Source: Streptomyces sp. KMM 9044 (GTDB lineage: Bacteria; Actinomycetota; Actinomycetes; Streptomycetales; Streptomycetaceae). Taken from it: 64,000 nt of DNA. Location: contig NZ_CP113910.1 in the NCBI RefSeq assembly GCF_024701375.2, forward strand, positions 5,084,001 through 5,148,000, in the 5' to 3' direction. Below are positions 17,710-26,933 of this stretch, piece by piece; positions within the stretch are counted from its first letter, which is position 1, and each line of letters begins with the position of its first letter. The position numbers and the translations under genes are program-made. Below the pieces are notes generated by a model. The model was not told the DNA's origin and did not search any database. It saw only the letters and a program-made list of their open reading frames with translations.

Positions 17710-19227
17710 CTACCCGCGCCCGCCCTGGAGGGCTCGTCGCAGCGGGCGGCCCACGACCCGGCGGGCCTTGCGGTACACCGAGCCGGAGGCGGGGGCGACC
17801 ACGGTGGTCTTCGCGGCGCCGGTCTTGGCCCCCGCCTTGGCCGCGGCCTTGCTCTTCGCCTTGACGGCGGCCAGTTCCTTCTTCAGCCTGGCGTTGTCCG
17901 CGCCCAGTTCGCTGACCCGGGTGTGCAGCCAGCCGAAGCGCGCGACGAGCGAGGCCGGGTCGGTGTCGGTCCACGGGCGGACACCGTCGGGGAAGTCCAG
18001 CGAGCGCAGCTTCTCCTCGTAGGCCGCGCCACCGTCGCCGTGCGTGAACGTGTTGTCCAGCCCGTTGCGGTCGAGGAACGACGTGAACCGCTCGAACCGT
18101 TCGTGGTGGTTGCCGGTGAGCGCCCCGAGGTCGGTCTCCTCGTACAGCCGCGCCGGGTCGATGTCCTCGGGCAGCTTGTCGAGGGTGTGGTGCGGGATCT
18201 CGAAGTAGCGGCACAGCTCCAGCGTGCGTGAGTCCGAGCACAGCACGTTCGCGGGCGTACCGGCCAGCAGCGCCGCGATGTTGCCGTGGATGCGGGAACC
18301 GAAGGAGAAGTCGAAGTCTCGCAGGTCGTCGATCCAGGTCACCGGGTCGATGTAGACGCGGGCCTTGCCCTCCCGGTACATCGGGTGGTCGGGGTGCGTC
18401 GGCATCCCGGTGACCTTCCCGTTCGGGTCGGACAGGTCCCGCCAGTGCAACTGCATCGCGTCGCTGAGGTTCTGGCCTATGAACCGCAGGTTCGGGTAGC
18501 GGGCGTGGGTACGGGTGACGACCCGGTCCAGTCCCTGGTTGCGGACCGCGTTGTGCGAACCGTTGATCGCGATGCGGGAGTCGGCGGTCAGTTCCTGCGT
18601 CCGCTTCCGTACGTCGAGTTCCTTGCCGTACATGAACAGCGAGGGACAGCCGATGACGTCGACGTCCTTGAAGCCCAGGTCGTTCAGGTACTTCTCGGTG
18701 AACTCGCCGCGCACACCGATCGAGGCGCTGCGCTCCAGTACGGCGGAGACGAACTCGCGCACCGCCGGCTCCATCGGCTTCAGCCGCGCCGGGTCGTAGT
18801 CGAGGCCCGCCTGCGCGCCGATGCCGACGACGACCACCGGGATCTTCAACTGGCCGATCAGCCGCGTCAGCCGCCGCAGGCTCGGCTCGAAGGACGGCCG
18901 GAAGGCGTTGGCGAGCGGCACGACGAAGGCGTCGTACTCCTCGTTGATGCGTCCCGCCGGAGTCCCGTCGGCCCGGATGCCGTTGGACACCACCGTGGTG
19001 TGCGGTGTCTCGAGGATCTTGTGCGTGGCGTCGCTGAAGATCAGGTTGCCTGCGTTGCTGGCGATGACGTCGCGGTGGAGGGCTTCCTCGACCGGGAAGA
19101 CGTCGTAGGGGCTCTTCCCCGACCTGAGGAGGATGCGCTGTATGCGAGAAGCGTTGGGTGACACGGAGTTCACAATATGTTTCCGGAAGCTTTTATTTCT
19201 ATAGGCAACCAATGCAATCTTTTTCAC
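17710..19227 (-). CDS. Polysaccharide pyruvyltransferase-family protein
   Basis: 505-aa protein resembling the polysaccharide pyruvyltransferase family, which moves a pyruvyl group from phosphoenolpyruvate to a surface sugar. Recognisable segments include VVVGIGAQAGLDYD, RSASIGVRGEFTEKYLNDLG, VIGCPSLFMYG and DFDFSFGSRIHGNIAALLAG (the conserved GxRxHG near the C-terminal lobe). The last 75 residues are a Lys/Ala-rich coiled-coil-like tail. I chose the GTG at 19227, giving VKKIALVAYRN; its ribosome-binding site is weak and an in-frame GTG 10 codons upstream is possible. Likely part of the neighbouring envelope-polymer set. AT content near the start is higher than in its neighbours. Confidence 0.7.
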   Translation of the reverse strand: MKKIALVAYRNKSFRKHIVNSVSPNASRIQRILLRSGKSPYDVFPVEEALHRDVIASNAGNLIFSDATHKILETPHTTVVSNGIRADGTPAGRINEEYDAFVVPLANAFRPSFEPSLRRLTRLIGQLKIPVVVVGIGAQAGLDYDPARLKPMEPAVREFVSAVLERSASIGVRGEFTEKYLNDLGFKDVDVIGCPSLFMYGKELDVRKRTQELTADSRIAINGSHNAVRNQGLDRVVTRTHARYPNLRFIGQNLSDAMQLHWRDLSDPNGKVTGMPTHPDHPMYREGKARVYIDPVTWIDDLRDFDFSFGSRIHGNIAALLAGTPANVLCSDSRTLELCRYFEIPHHTLDKLPEDIDPARLYEETDLGALTGNHHERFERFTSFLDRNGLDNTFTHGDGGAAYEEKLRSLDFPDGVRPWTDTDPASLVARFGWLHTRVSELGADNARLKKELAAVKAKSKAAAKAGAKTGAAKTTVVAPASGSVYRKARRVVGRPLRRALQGGRG

Positions 19228-19354
19228 ACGCGCGGCCTGTGAGCGGGGGGTCACGACGGAGTATCCGGAGGCTGGACCGACGGGCGTGCCCCGCCCCGCT
19301 TCGCGTAGATTGCCGGGCGAGGCGACCGATCGGCGTGAGGGGACGGGCGGCACG

Positions 19355-20482
19355 GTGGCAGGGGCAAGGCAGGTCGTGGGCGAGGCCCGCAGGATCGTCG
19401 TCAAGGTCGGGTCCTCGTCGCTGACGACCGCGGCGGGCGGCTTGGACGCCGACCGGGTCGACGCGCTCGTCGACGTGCTCGCGAGGGTCCGCAGTGGGGG
19501 AGCACGCGAACTCGTCCTCGTCTCCTCAGGCGCCATCGCCGCCGGGCTCGCCCCGCTGGGCCTCGCCCGGCGACCACGCGACCTCGCCCGCCAGCAGGCC
19601 GCCGCCAGCGTCGGCCAGGGCCTGCTGATGGCCCGCTACACCGCCTCCTTCGCCCGCTACGGCGTCCGCGTCGGCCAGGTGCTGCTCACTTCCGACGACA
19701 TGAGCCGCCGCGCCCACCACCGCAACGCCTCCCGCACCCTCGACAAGCTGCTCGCCATGGGCGCCTTCCCGGTCGTCAACGAGAACGACACCGTCGCCAC
19801 CGACGAGATCCGCTTCGGTGACAACGACCGCCTCGCCGCCCTCGTCGCCCACCTGGTCCGCGCCGACCTGCTGGTCCTGCTGTCCGACGTGGACGGCGTG
19901 TACGACGGCGACCCGGCCCGGCCCGGTACCGCGCGGATCGCGCAGGTGCGGGGCCCCGGGGACCTCGCCCACACCGAGATCGGCAGCGCCGGGAAGGCGG
20001 GCGTCGGCACCGGCGGCATGGTCACCAAGGTCGAGGCCGCCCGGATCGCAGCCGCCGCGGGCGTCCCGGTCGTGCTGACCAGCACCGTCCACGCGGGCGA
20101 CGCCCTCGCCGGCGCGGACACCGGCACCTACTTCCACCCCACCGGCCGGCGCTCCGCCGACCGGCTGCTCTGGCTCCAGCACGCGTCCACCCCGCAGGGC
20201 TCGCTCACCCTCGACGACGGGGCGGTGCGCGCGGTCGTCGAGCGCCGCAAGTCGCTGCTGCCGGCCGGGATCGCGGGCGTCGAGGGCGCGTTCAGCGCGG
20301 GCGACCCGGTCGAGCTGCGGGACCACGCGGGGCGGCCGGTGGCCCGCGGCCTGGTCAACTTCGACGCCAAGGAGATCCCCCGGCTGATCGGCCGTTCCAC
20401 CCACGACCTCGCCCGCGATCTCGGACCCGCGTACGAGCGAGAGGTCGTACACAGGGACGATCTGGTGGTCCTGTATCCGTAA
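19355..20482 (+). CDS. proB: Glutamate 5-kinase
   Basis: 375-aa enzyme that phosphorylates glutamate in the first step of proline synthesis. It has the amino-acid-kinase domain (VVKVGSSSLT at the start, LVSSGAIAAG, VVNENDTVATDEIRFGDND, GTGGMVTKVEAA) and a C-terminal PUA domain (about 275-370). GTG at 19355 has GAGGGGA 12 bases upstream. It is divergent from the pyruvyltransferase gene and near proA, with one small gene between. Confidence 0.97.
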   Translation: MAGARQVVGEARRIVVKVGSSSLTTAAGGLDADRVDALVDVLARVRSGGARELVLVSSGAIAAGLAPLGLARRPRDLARQQAAASVGQGLLMARYTASFARYGVRVGQVLLTSDDMSRRAHHRNASRTLDKLLAMGAFPVVNENDTVATDEIRFGDNDRLAALVAHLVRADLLVLLSDVDGVYDGDPARPGTARIAQVRGPGDLAHTEIGSAGKAGVGTGGMVTKVEAARIAAAAGVPVVLTSTVHAGDALAGADTGTYFHPTGRRSADRLLWLQHASTPQGSLTLDDGAVRAVVERRKSLLPAGIAGVEGAFSAGDPVELRDHAGRPVARGLVNFDAKEIPRLIGRSTHDLARDLGPAYEREVVHRDDLVVLYP

Positions 20483-20617
20483 ATGTCCCGGAGGGTCCGC
20501 CCCCCGTGGTGGACGTTCCGTAAAACCGCCCCACGACGTCCGGCGGCCTGCTCAACTTTGTCCCAGGGACACATCCGCCCGGCCACCAGGGCCGGCCTGT
20601 GCGTGAAGGAGGCCGTC

Positions 20618-21085
20618 GTGAGACGAGTGCGCCCTGGGACGACGACGTCCCGCGGTGGTGCCGGCTCCCGGGCGGCCGGCGAGGAACGCGCCCTGACCAG
20701 CGTCGCGACGGGGGACCGCTGCCAGAGCGGCGAGCCCCACGACCTCCCGCGCCTGTGGCACGTCACCCTCAGCGTCTCCGGCGGCCGGGCCCCGATCGCC
20801 GAGGTCCGCCGCGCCCTGGAACAACTCGCCCACGACCACCCCTTCCTGCTGACCAGCCGGTACGCCGACGACCACGCGGAGATCCGCTACTGGGAGGAGG
20901 CCCGCGACCTGCACGACGCCGCCGCCGTGGCGCTGCGGCTGTGGGGCGAGCACCGGCAGACCGCGGGACTGCCGCCCTGGGAGATCGTCGGCCTGGAGGT
21001 CATCGACCGGGCCACCTACCACCAGCGCATCGCCGCGGGCTACGGCCCGGCGCCGGCGACGCCGGTGGGGGTACATCCGTTCTGA
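20618..21085 (+). CDS. Conserved hypothetical protein between proB and proA
   Basis: 155-aa protein, function unknown. The C-terminal two thirds look folded: WHVTLSVSGGRAPIAEVRRA, LEQLAHDHPFLLTSRYADDH and RDLHDAAAVALRLWGEHR suggest a small alpha/beta domain. The first 45 residues are Arg/Gly-rich. A strong GAAGGAGG five bases before the GTG at 20618 decides the start. It lies between proB and proA on the same strand, but nothing links it to proline synthesis beyond position. Confidence 0.75.
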   Translation: MRRVRPGTTTSRGGAGSRAAGEERALTSVATGDRCQSGEPHDLPRLWHVTLSVSGGRAPIAEVRRALEQLAHDHPFLLTSRYADDHAEIRYWEEARDLHDAAAVALRLWGEHRQTAGLPPWEIVGLEVIDRATYHQRIAAGYGPAPATPVGVHPF

Positions 21086-21194
21086 CTTCAGGGGCCGGTC
21101 CGGCTCTCCGTGAGGCGACGGACCCCCGTGCCGGCGGCGACGGGCCCCGTGTCTCGGGGTTCGGGACGACAGTGGTCCGGCCCCCCGGCCGCAC

Positions 21195-21200
21195 TACCCT
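21195..21200 (+). promoter_or_regulatory. Candidate proA -10 box (leaderless start)
   Basis: TACCCT ends seven bases before the A of the proA ATG, so transcription would start at or next to the start codon. No ribosome-binding site precedes the ATG (TTCCCCC). No convincing -35 box is visible. Confidence 0.45.
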
Positions 21201-21206
21201 TCCCCC

Positions 21207-22493
21207 ATGACCACGCTTTCGCCGTACGACTCGATGTCCCCGGTCAACCAGGCCGCCTACCGTGCCAAGGGGGCCGCCGCCACCCTCGCGCCGCTGCCGC
21301 GTGCGGCGAAGGACGACGCGCTGCTCGCCGTCGCGGACGCGCTGGAGGTCCGGGCGAGCGAGATCGTCGAGGCCAACGCCCAGGACGTCGCCAGGGCGCG
21401 CGAGGCCGGCATCGGCGAGGGCATGATCGACCGGCTCACCCTCACCCCGGAGCGGGTGCGCGCGATCGCCTCCGACGTGCGGGACGTGGCCGCGCTGCCC
21501 GACCCGGTCGGCGAGATCGTCCGTGGCTCCACCCTGCCCAACGGCATCGACCTCCGGCAGGTCCGGGTGCCGCTCGGCGTCGTCGGGATCATCTACGAGG
21601 GCCGCCCCAACGTCACGGTCGACGCCGCCGCCCTGTGCCTGAAGTCCGGCAACGCGGTCCTGTTGCGCGGCTCGTCCTCCGCGTACCGGTCGAACACCGC
21701 GCTGGTCCGGGTGCTGCGCGACGCCGTGGGCGGCGCCGGGCTGCCCGCCGACGCCGTACAGATGGTGCCCGGAGAGGGCAGGGACAGCGTGCGCGATCTG
21801 ATGCGCGCACGCGGCCTGGTCGACGTCCTCATCCCGCGCGGCGGCGCCTCCCTGATCAACACGGTCGTCCAGGAGTCGGTCGTCCCGGTCATCGAGACCG
21901 GCACCGGCAACTGCCACGTCTACGTCGACGCCCACGCCGACCTCGACACCGCCGTGAAGATCCTGGTCAACTCCAAGACCCAGCGGGTCGGCGTCTGCAA
22001 CGCCGCCGAAACGCTCCTGGTCCACCAGGACATCGCCCCCGCGTTCCTGCCGCGCGCCCTGGACGCCCTGGCCGCGGCCGGGGTCACCGTGCACGCCGAC
22101 GAACGGGTGATGGCGTATGCCAAGGACTCCGCGGCGACGGTCGTGGAGGCCACCACGGAGGACTGGGAGACCGAGTACCTCTCCCTCGACATCGCCGCGG
22201 CCGTCGTCGACTCGCTGGACCGGGCCGTGGAGCACATCCGGCTGTGGACCTCCGGCCACACCGAGGCCATCGTCACCACCTCGCAGCCGGCGGCCCGCCG
22301 GTTCACCCAACTGGTGGACTCCACCACCGTCGCCGTCAACGCCTCGACCCGGTTCACCGACGGCGGCCAGTTCGGCTTCGGCGCGGAGATCGGCATCTCC
22401 ACGCAGAAGCTGCACGCCCGGGGGCCGATGGGGCTGCCGGAGCTGACCAGCACCAAGTACGTCGTCACCGGCGACGGCCACGTCCGCCGCTGA
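21207..22493 (+). CDS. proA: Gamma-glutamyl phosphate reductase
   Basis: 428-aa NADPH-dependent enzyme that reduces gamma-glutamyl phosphate, the second step of proline synthesis. It is a member of the aldehyde dehydrogenase superfamily: [20 protein letters not shown] forms part of the cofactor site and the catalytic Cys is in [14 protein letters not shown] (about residue 264). Length is normal. The ATG has no Shine-Dalgarno sequence but sits seven bases after TACCCT. Confidence 0.97.
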   Translation: MTTLSPYDSMSPVNQAAYRAKGAAATLAPLPRAAKDDALLAVADALEVRASEIVEANAQDVARAREAGIGEGMIDRLTLTPERVRAIASDVRDVAALPDPVGEIVRGSTLPNGIDLRQVRVPLGVVGIIYEGRPNVTVDAAALCLKSGNAVLLRGSSSAYRSNTALVRVLRDAVGGAGLPADAVQMVPGEGRDSVRDLMRARGLVDVLIPRGGASLINTVVQESVVPVIETGTGNCHVYVDAHADLDTAVKILVNSKTQRVGVCNAAETLLVHQDIAPAFLPRALDALAAAGVTVHADERVMAYAKDSAATVVEATTEDWETEYLSLDIAAAVVDSLDRAVEHIRLWTSGHTEAIVTTSQPAARRFTQLVDSTTVAVNASTRFTDGGQFGFGAEIGISTQKLHARGPMGLPELTSTKYVVTGDGHVRR

Positions 22494-22583
22494 CCCACCG
22501 GCCCGCCGTCCCACGCGCTGGGGCAGACGGACGAATTTCCTTACCGTCTGCCCAAATTGACCCCTCAGGTCTACTCTGGAGAG

Positions 22584-23180
22584 GTGCCGGAGGACGTGGG
22601 GGGCACGCCGTTCTCCGACGGCGGGGAGCCCGACGACGACCACGACCGCGGGGTGCCGGACGAAGAGTTCGACTCCGTGGTCTTCGACGAGGCCTTCATC
22701 GGCGCGGCCCTGGTCCATGAGCCGACCGCCGTCGAACGTCTCCTTGCCGCCGCCCGGGCCAGAGCGGAGGCCTCGGAGGCCGAGGCCCACCGCACCCGCC
22801 CGAAGACCGAGCGGTACGACGACGGGTACCACGGGTACGGAGGCCGAGGGCGGTACGACCGCCGCCGGGGCGACGGCTTCGAGGACCTGGACGACGACAC
22901 CGGCACCCCCGAGGACGACTACGGCATCACCGGGCGGCCGTACGGCAGACCGGTCCGCTGGCACCGCCCGGTGGCCTGGGTGCTCGCCCTCGTCATGGGC
23001 ATCGGCATGGTCGCGCTCGCCTTCTCGGCCGTCTACCGGGGGTCCTCCGCCGACAACCGGCAGGACCCGGTGCCGCCGCCCGCCTCGACCGGTCTGGAAC
23101 AGGGCGGCAGGGGCGCGGCCCCGTCCGCCTCCGCAGACTACTCCCGGCCGGACGTCCCGGTGATCCCGGGCAGCCCCTGA
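22584..23180 (+). CDS. Single-pass membrane protein with SVVFDE motif
   Basis: 198-aa protein, function unknown. An acidic cytoplasmic N-terminus carries EFDSVVFDEAFIGAALVHE, followed by Glu/Ala-rich and Tyr/Arg/Gly-rich stretches. One transmembrane segment (PVAWVLALVMGIGMVALAF) and a short Pro/Ser-rich outer tail follow. I chose GTG 22584 because TACTCT ends seven bases before it, as for a leaderless transcript; a TTG at 22557 is an alternative. The next gene encodes a protein with the same motif and topology. Confidence 0.65.
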   Translation: MPEDVGGTPFSDGGEPDDDHDRGVPDEEFDSVVFDEAFIGAALVHEPTAVERLLAAARARAEASEAEAHRTRPKTERYDDGYHGYGGRGRYDRRRGDGFEDLDDDTGTPEDDYGITGRPYGRPVRWHRPVAWVLALVMGIGMVALAFSAVYRGSSADNRQDPVPPPASTGLEQGGRGAAPSASADYSRPDVPVIPGSP

Positions 23181-23266
23181 CGGGCCACCGGCAGGTCCGG
23201 CGGCAGGTCCGCCAAGGTGTCCCGGCCGGGGCGGGACCCTGTCACAACCTGGCGTGCGCCAGGGCG

Positions 23267-23294
23267 TTTACGCGGGCCCACCGCGACCTACCCT
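23267..23294 (+). promoter_or_regulatory. Candidate promoter for the gene at 23301
   Basis: TTTACG (23267-23272) and TACCCT (23289-23294) are 16 bp apart; the -10 ends exactly seven bases before the ATG at 23301, predicting a leaderless mRNA. Confidence 0.5.
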
Positions 23295-23300
23295 GAAGAT

Positions 23301-24371
23301 ATGGCAAGCCCTGAGGACCCGCCCGGAGGGACACCCGAGGGGGCCTCCGGAGGCGGCGAGGACGAGTACCGGTCCGTCGTCTTCGACGAGACCTTCGTCC
23401 GCGCTGCCCGCCTCCAGGAGTTCTCCGCCCAGGAGCGCATCGCCGACCACGCCCCCGCCGTGCGCCGCCGGCCGCCCCGGCACCGGAGCCTGTCCCGGCA
23501 GGCGCTGGTCCTCGTGATGCTGATCGCCGTGGCCTTCGGCACCGCGCTCTACATGGGCGTACGGCATCCCTACCGGACGCCCGCGACCTGGGCGGCCGCC
23601 GAGCCGCTGCGCATGACCGTGATCCCGCTCGCCCCCGAGGACAAGGTGCCCGGCACCTCCGACTCCGAACAATTGTACGACAGTAGTCCGGCGGCGCAGT
23701 TCCGCATCGGCGCCGAGGGAGTGACGCTCCCGGCGGCCCGGAACACCGCGCACTTCTCGGACGGACAGGTCGTGACGGCGCTGCTCACCGCGAAGGACTA
23801 CATCGTCCGGTCCGCGCTCGACCCCGAGGTACTGACCGGAGGGGAGACCCGCGCCGTACGCGTCCTGCTCGACACCGACCAGCAGGACCAGTTCGACCGG
23901 AGCTTCAGGCGGCCGGCCCCGGACGGGCGGCACGCGCCCACCGGATGGCTCGTGCGCTTCGACCCCTCCCGCGCGGAGCTGGCCGACCGCAGAATCAGGG
24001 TCCAGGGCACCCTGCAGGCGTCCGAGGCCGACTCCGGCCTCCTCGAGGTCACCGCGGACCACACCTCGGTGTACGCGCTGCGGCCGGCCGGCGCGGACCC
24101 GGGAGCCCGGGTGTCGCTCTTCACCGTCCGGCGCGAGCTGCACTTCCGCTTCGACCGCGAGGACCTGCGCCTGCACCAGGCACAGCTCGTCGCCTCCTAC
24201 GTCCAGGCCGGCCCACTCTCCTGCGCCGAGGACTCCGCGGGCCATCTGCGCCCCCTGCTGGCGGGCGGCACGGCCAAGGAGGGCGGCCCCGTCGGCACCG
24301 ACCCGTACGCCACCGGCGGCACCCGGGCCCTGTGCGGCTCACTGGCGGCGGGGGCACAGCCCCAGGTGTGA
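23301..24371 (+). CDS. Membrane-anchored protein with SVVFDE motif and outer domain
   Basis: 356-aa protein, function unknown. The N-terminal cytoplasmic segment contains EYRSVVFDETFVRAARLQE, closely matching the preceding protein. One membrane segment (QALVLVMLIAVAFGTALYMG, about residues 69-88) leads to an extracytoplasmic domain of about 265 residues with no recognised fold. Two Cys near the C-terminus (PLSCAEDS and RALCGSL) could form a disulfide. ATG 23301 is supported by the -10 box seven bases upstream. The pair probably works as one membrane complex (inference). Confidence 0.72.
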   Translation: MASPEDPPGGTPEGASGGGEDEYRSVVFDETFVRAARLQEFSAQERIADHAPAVRRRPPRHRSLSRQALVLVMLIAVAFGTALYMGVRHPYRTPATWAAAEPLRMTVIPLAPEDKVPGTSDSEQLYDSSPAAQFRIGAEGVTLPAARNTAHFSDGQVVTALLTAKDYIVRSALDPEVLTGGETRAVRVLLDTDQQDQFDRSFRRPAPDGRHAPTGWLVRFDPSRAELADRRIRVQGTLQASEADSGLLEVTADHTSVYALRPAGADPGARVSLFTVRRELHFRFDREDLRLHQAQLVASYVQAGPLSCAEDSAGHLRPLLAGGTAKEGGPVGTDPYATGGTRALCGSLAAGAQPQV

Positions 24372-24404
24372 CGCCCGGACGCGGACGCCCGTGGTGCCCG
24401 TGCC

Positions 24405-25565
24405 TCAGGCGCCGTCGCGCGGCGGCCGGCCGTCCCCGGCGTCCGGGTCCGACGACGTACCCGGCTCCTGCGGGCCGCCCTCGGTTCCCCGGGACCCGTC
24501 CGGTCCCTGCGCGGGCTTCGGTCCCGAGGACGTGAAGCCGCCGAAGCCGCGGCGGACCCGGCCGCCCAGGTCCCCGGCGCCGCCCGCGATGTCGCTGACC
24601 AGCTTCATCAGCGGATCCTTGGAGTTCTTCACATCACCGGCGTAGCTGGTCGCCGAGTCGCGCCAGGAGTCCCGCACCGAGGCGTCCTTGTCCTCGTCGC
24701 GGCGCGGGTAGTGGCCGTCCATGGTCCGCTGGTAGTCGCGGCTCTCCGCCCACTTCTTCAGCTCGGCGGCCCGGACGGTGGTGAACGGGTGGGAGCGGGG
24801 CAGCACGTTGAGGATCTTCAGCACGGAGTCGCGCAGGTCGCCCCCGGCGTCGTACTCCTCGGCCTGCTCCAGGAACGCGTCGACGTTCATCTCGTGCAGG
24901 TGGTTGCCGCCGGCGATCTTCATCAGGCCGCGCATCGAGGCCTGGAGGTCCTGGCCCACCAGCAGCCCCGCACGGTCCGCGGACAGCTCCGACTTGCGGA
25001 ACCACTCGCGCAGCGCCGTCACGATCGCCATGATCGCGACGCTGCCCAGCGGGATCCAGGCCACCCGCACCGCGAGGGACGTCAGGAACAGCAGGATGGT
25101 CCGGTACACCGCGTGCCCGGACAGCGCGTGCCCGACCTCGTGCCCGACGACGGCCCGCATCTCCTCCTCGTCGAGCAGCTCGACCAGACCCGTGGTGATC
25201 ACGATGATCGGCTCGTCCAGGCCGATGCACATCGCGTTCGGCGTCGGGTCCTGGTTCACGTACATCGGCGGGACCTTCTCCAGGTCCAGGATGTAGCAGG
25301 CGTCCCGCAGCATGACGTTGAGGTGCGCGAACTGGCGTTCCGAGACGCGCACCGAGTCGGACAGGAAGAGCAGCCGCAGGCTGCGCTCGGGCAGCAGACC
25401 GCTCAGCGTCTTGAAGACCGTGTCGAAACCGGTCAGCTTGCGCAGCGCCACCAGGGCGGAGCGGTCGGCGGGGTGTTCGTACGCACGCGAGGAGATTCCG
25501 GGGAAACGCCTGTGCTGCCTGCTCGGCACCTTCTCGTGCCCGTTGTGCTGATGGCCGTCGGACAT
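24405..25565 (-). CDS. M48-family zinc metalloprotease, membrane-bound
   Basis: 386-aa HtpX/Ste24-type protease. The catalytic HEVGH (142-146) lies in [17 protein letters not shown] and the third zinc ligand Glu in [10 protein letters not shown] (about 191). A hydrophobic segment between them ([17 protein letters not shown]) places the enzyme at the membrane. The C-terminal 80 residues are Gly/Pro-rich and disordered. The ATG at 25565 has AGGGGGG upstream; the frame stays open far beyond it without conserved sequence. Such proteases degrade damaged membrane proteins. It converges with the preceding gene, the stops being 33 bases apart. Confidence 0.88.
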   Translation of the reverse strand: MSDGHQHNGHEKVPSRQHRRFPGISSRAYEHPADRSALVALRKLTGFDTVFKTLSGLLPERSLRLLFLSDSVRVSERQFAHLNVMLRDACYILDLEKVPPMYVNQDPTPNAMCIGLDEPIIVITTGLVELLDEEEMRAVVGHEVGHALSGHAVYRTILLFLTSLAVRVAWIPLGSVAIMAIVTALREWFRKSELSADRAGLLVGQDLQASMRGLMKIAGGNHLHEMNVDAFLEQAEEYDAGGDLRDSVLKILNVLPRSHPFTTVRAAELKKWAESRDYQRTMDGHYPRRDEDKDASVRDSWRDSATSYAGDVKNSKDPLMKLVSDIAGGAGDLGGRVRRGFGGFTSSGPKPAQGPDGSRGTEGGPQEPGTSSDPDAGDGRPPRDGA

Positions 25566-25958
25566 GTGTCCCCCCTGTGCGTCTGTGTGACCTCGCGGTC
25601 CGTCTTGACCTGCGTGGTCGTCAGTACGGTCCCTTGGCGGTCCTCTGTTCGCTCCTTCACCCGCCCCAGGCGAAGCCCAGCCTAGGCGGAGAAGGCGTGG
25701 ACCGGCAGACCGGTGGAGCGGAAGAGCGGCACGGCCGGGGGACCGCGCGTGGAGCACCGTTCCCGAGCCGCCCGGCTCCCAGGGAAGGACGATCAGGACC
25801 GCGGAATGGTTGCCTGAGCCGGCCCCCACCCGCCCGGGAAGAGCCGGGCGCGGCGGCCGGGGCCCGCAACGGCGGAGTCGGAGTGATCGGGGGGAAGGCG
25901 CCCGCATACGATGAGCCGACGTCCTTGTCCCGCCCACACGCGATAGGTACTGCCGAAG
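25566..25958. other. Non-coding gap upstream of the M48 protease
   Basis: 393 bp separating the leftward protease from the rightward small membrane peptide. It should hold promoters for both. Candidate elements on the + strand are TTGTCC (25925) and TAGGTA (25944), but the 13-bp spacing is poor. Several frames are open, as expected from GC content, but none shows recognisable protein sequence. Confidence 0.5.
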
Positions 25959-26123
25959 ATGAGCTTCCCCAGCACCGCTGCCCAGTTGGTCACCCTCGCC
26001 GCCGAGGGCGGAGAACACAGTGGCAACCACGAGAGCCTCGACCCCTACTTCGTGGGCGGCTGTGTCCTGGCCGCCCTGCTGCTCCTGTTGTGGATCACGA
26101 CCCGCTTCAACCGCGACCGGTAG
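25959..26123 (+). CDS. 54-aa small membrane protein
   Basis: Short gene encoding [18 protein letters not shown] then a polar stretch with [10 protein letters not shown], one transmembrane helix ([14 protein letters not shown]) and a basic end RFNRDR. A positively charged C-terminus suggests that end stays inside. Function unknown. Codon use has the strong third-position G/C of real genes and the topology is clean, which argues for a real gene despite a weak ribosome-binding site. It lies 98 bases before nadD on the same strand. Confidence 0.7.
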   Translation: MSFPSTAAQLVTLAAEGGEHSGNHESLDPYFVGGCVLAALLLLLWITTRFNRDR

Positions 26124-26221
26124 ACCCCCGGGGCCTGTTGGGGGCGCGGCCGGAGGGCGTACCTGGCGGCCGGACCGTTCAGGGAGGGCCGGTAGGGTCT
26201 GCTCGCATGGGAGAGCAGGAC

Positions 26222-26917
26222 ATGCCTACCGGTCCGGCGAAGGGCACGGCCGGACGGCCGGCGAGCGGCACCGGGCGCCGGCCGGCGCCGAGCCGGGCAG
26301 ACGGACCGGGCGGCGGCCTGCCGCAGCAGGGCAGGCGCCGCCTCGGCGTCATGGGCGGCACCTTCGACCCGATCCACCACGGGCACCTGGTGGCGGCCAG
26401 TGAGGTCGCCGCGCGGTTCCACCTCGACGAGGTGGTCTTCGTCCCCACCGGGCAGCCGTGGCAGAAGAGCCACCGGATGGTCTCCGCGGCCGAGGACCGC
26501 TACCTGATGACGGTCGTCGCGACCGTCGAGAACCCGCAGTTCTCGGTGAGCCGGATCGACATCGACCGCGGCGGACCCACCTACACCGTGGACACCCTGC
26601 GCGACCTGCGCGCGCTCAGCCCCGACACGGACCTGTTCTTCATCACCGGCGCCGACGCCCTCGCCCAGATCCTCACCTGGCGGGACAGTGAGGAACTGTT
26701 CTCCCTGGCGCACTTCGTGGGCGTCACCAGGCCCGGCCATCATCTGACCGACGCGGGCCTGCCCGAGGGGGGCGTCTCGCTCGTGGAGGTTCCCGCCCTG
26801 GCCATTTCCTCGACGGACTGCCGTGTGAGAGTCGCCAAGGGAGATCCCGTCTGGTACCTGGTGCCGGACGGGGTCGTGCGCTACATCGCCAAGCGCGAGC
26901 TGTACCGCGGCGAGTGA
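26222..26917 (+). CDS. nadD: Nicotinate-nucleotide adenylyltransferase
   Basis: 231-aa enzyme that adenylates nicotinate mononucleotide in NAD synthesis. The nucleotidyltransferase signature [16 protein letters not shown] and the C-terminal [13 protein letters not shown] are both present. About 40 Gly/Pro/Arg-rich residues precede the domain. The ATG at 26222 has GGAGAG upstream; another ATG at 26207 is possible. First gene of an nadD - lytR-like - rsfS - phosphatase cluster that is common in actinobacteria. Confidence 0.93.
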   Translation: MPTGPAKGTAGRPASGTGRRPAPSRADGPGGGLPQQGRRRLGVMGGTFDPIHHGHLVAASEVAARFHLDEVVFVPTGQPWQKSHRMVSAAEDRYLMTVVATVENPQFSVSRIDIDRGGPTYTVDTLRDLRALSPDTDLFFITGADALAQILTWRDSEELFSLAHFVGVTRPGHHLTDAGLPEGGVSLVEVPALAISSTDCRVRVAKGDPVWYLVPDGVVRYIAKRELYRGE

Positions 26918-26933
26918 GCGGAGAGGGGCACCG

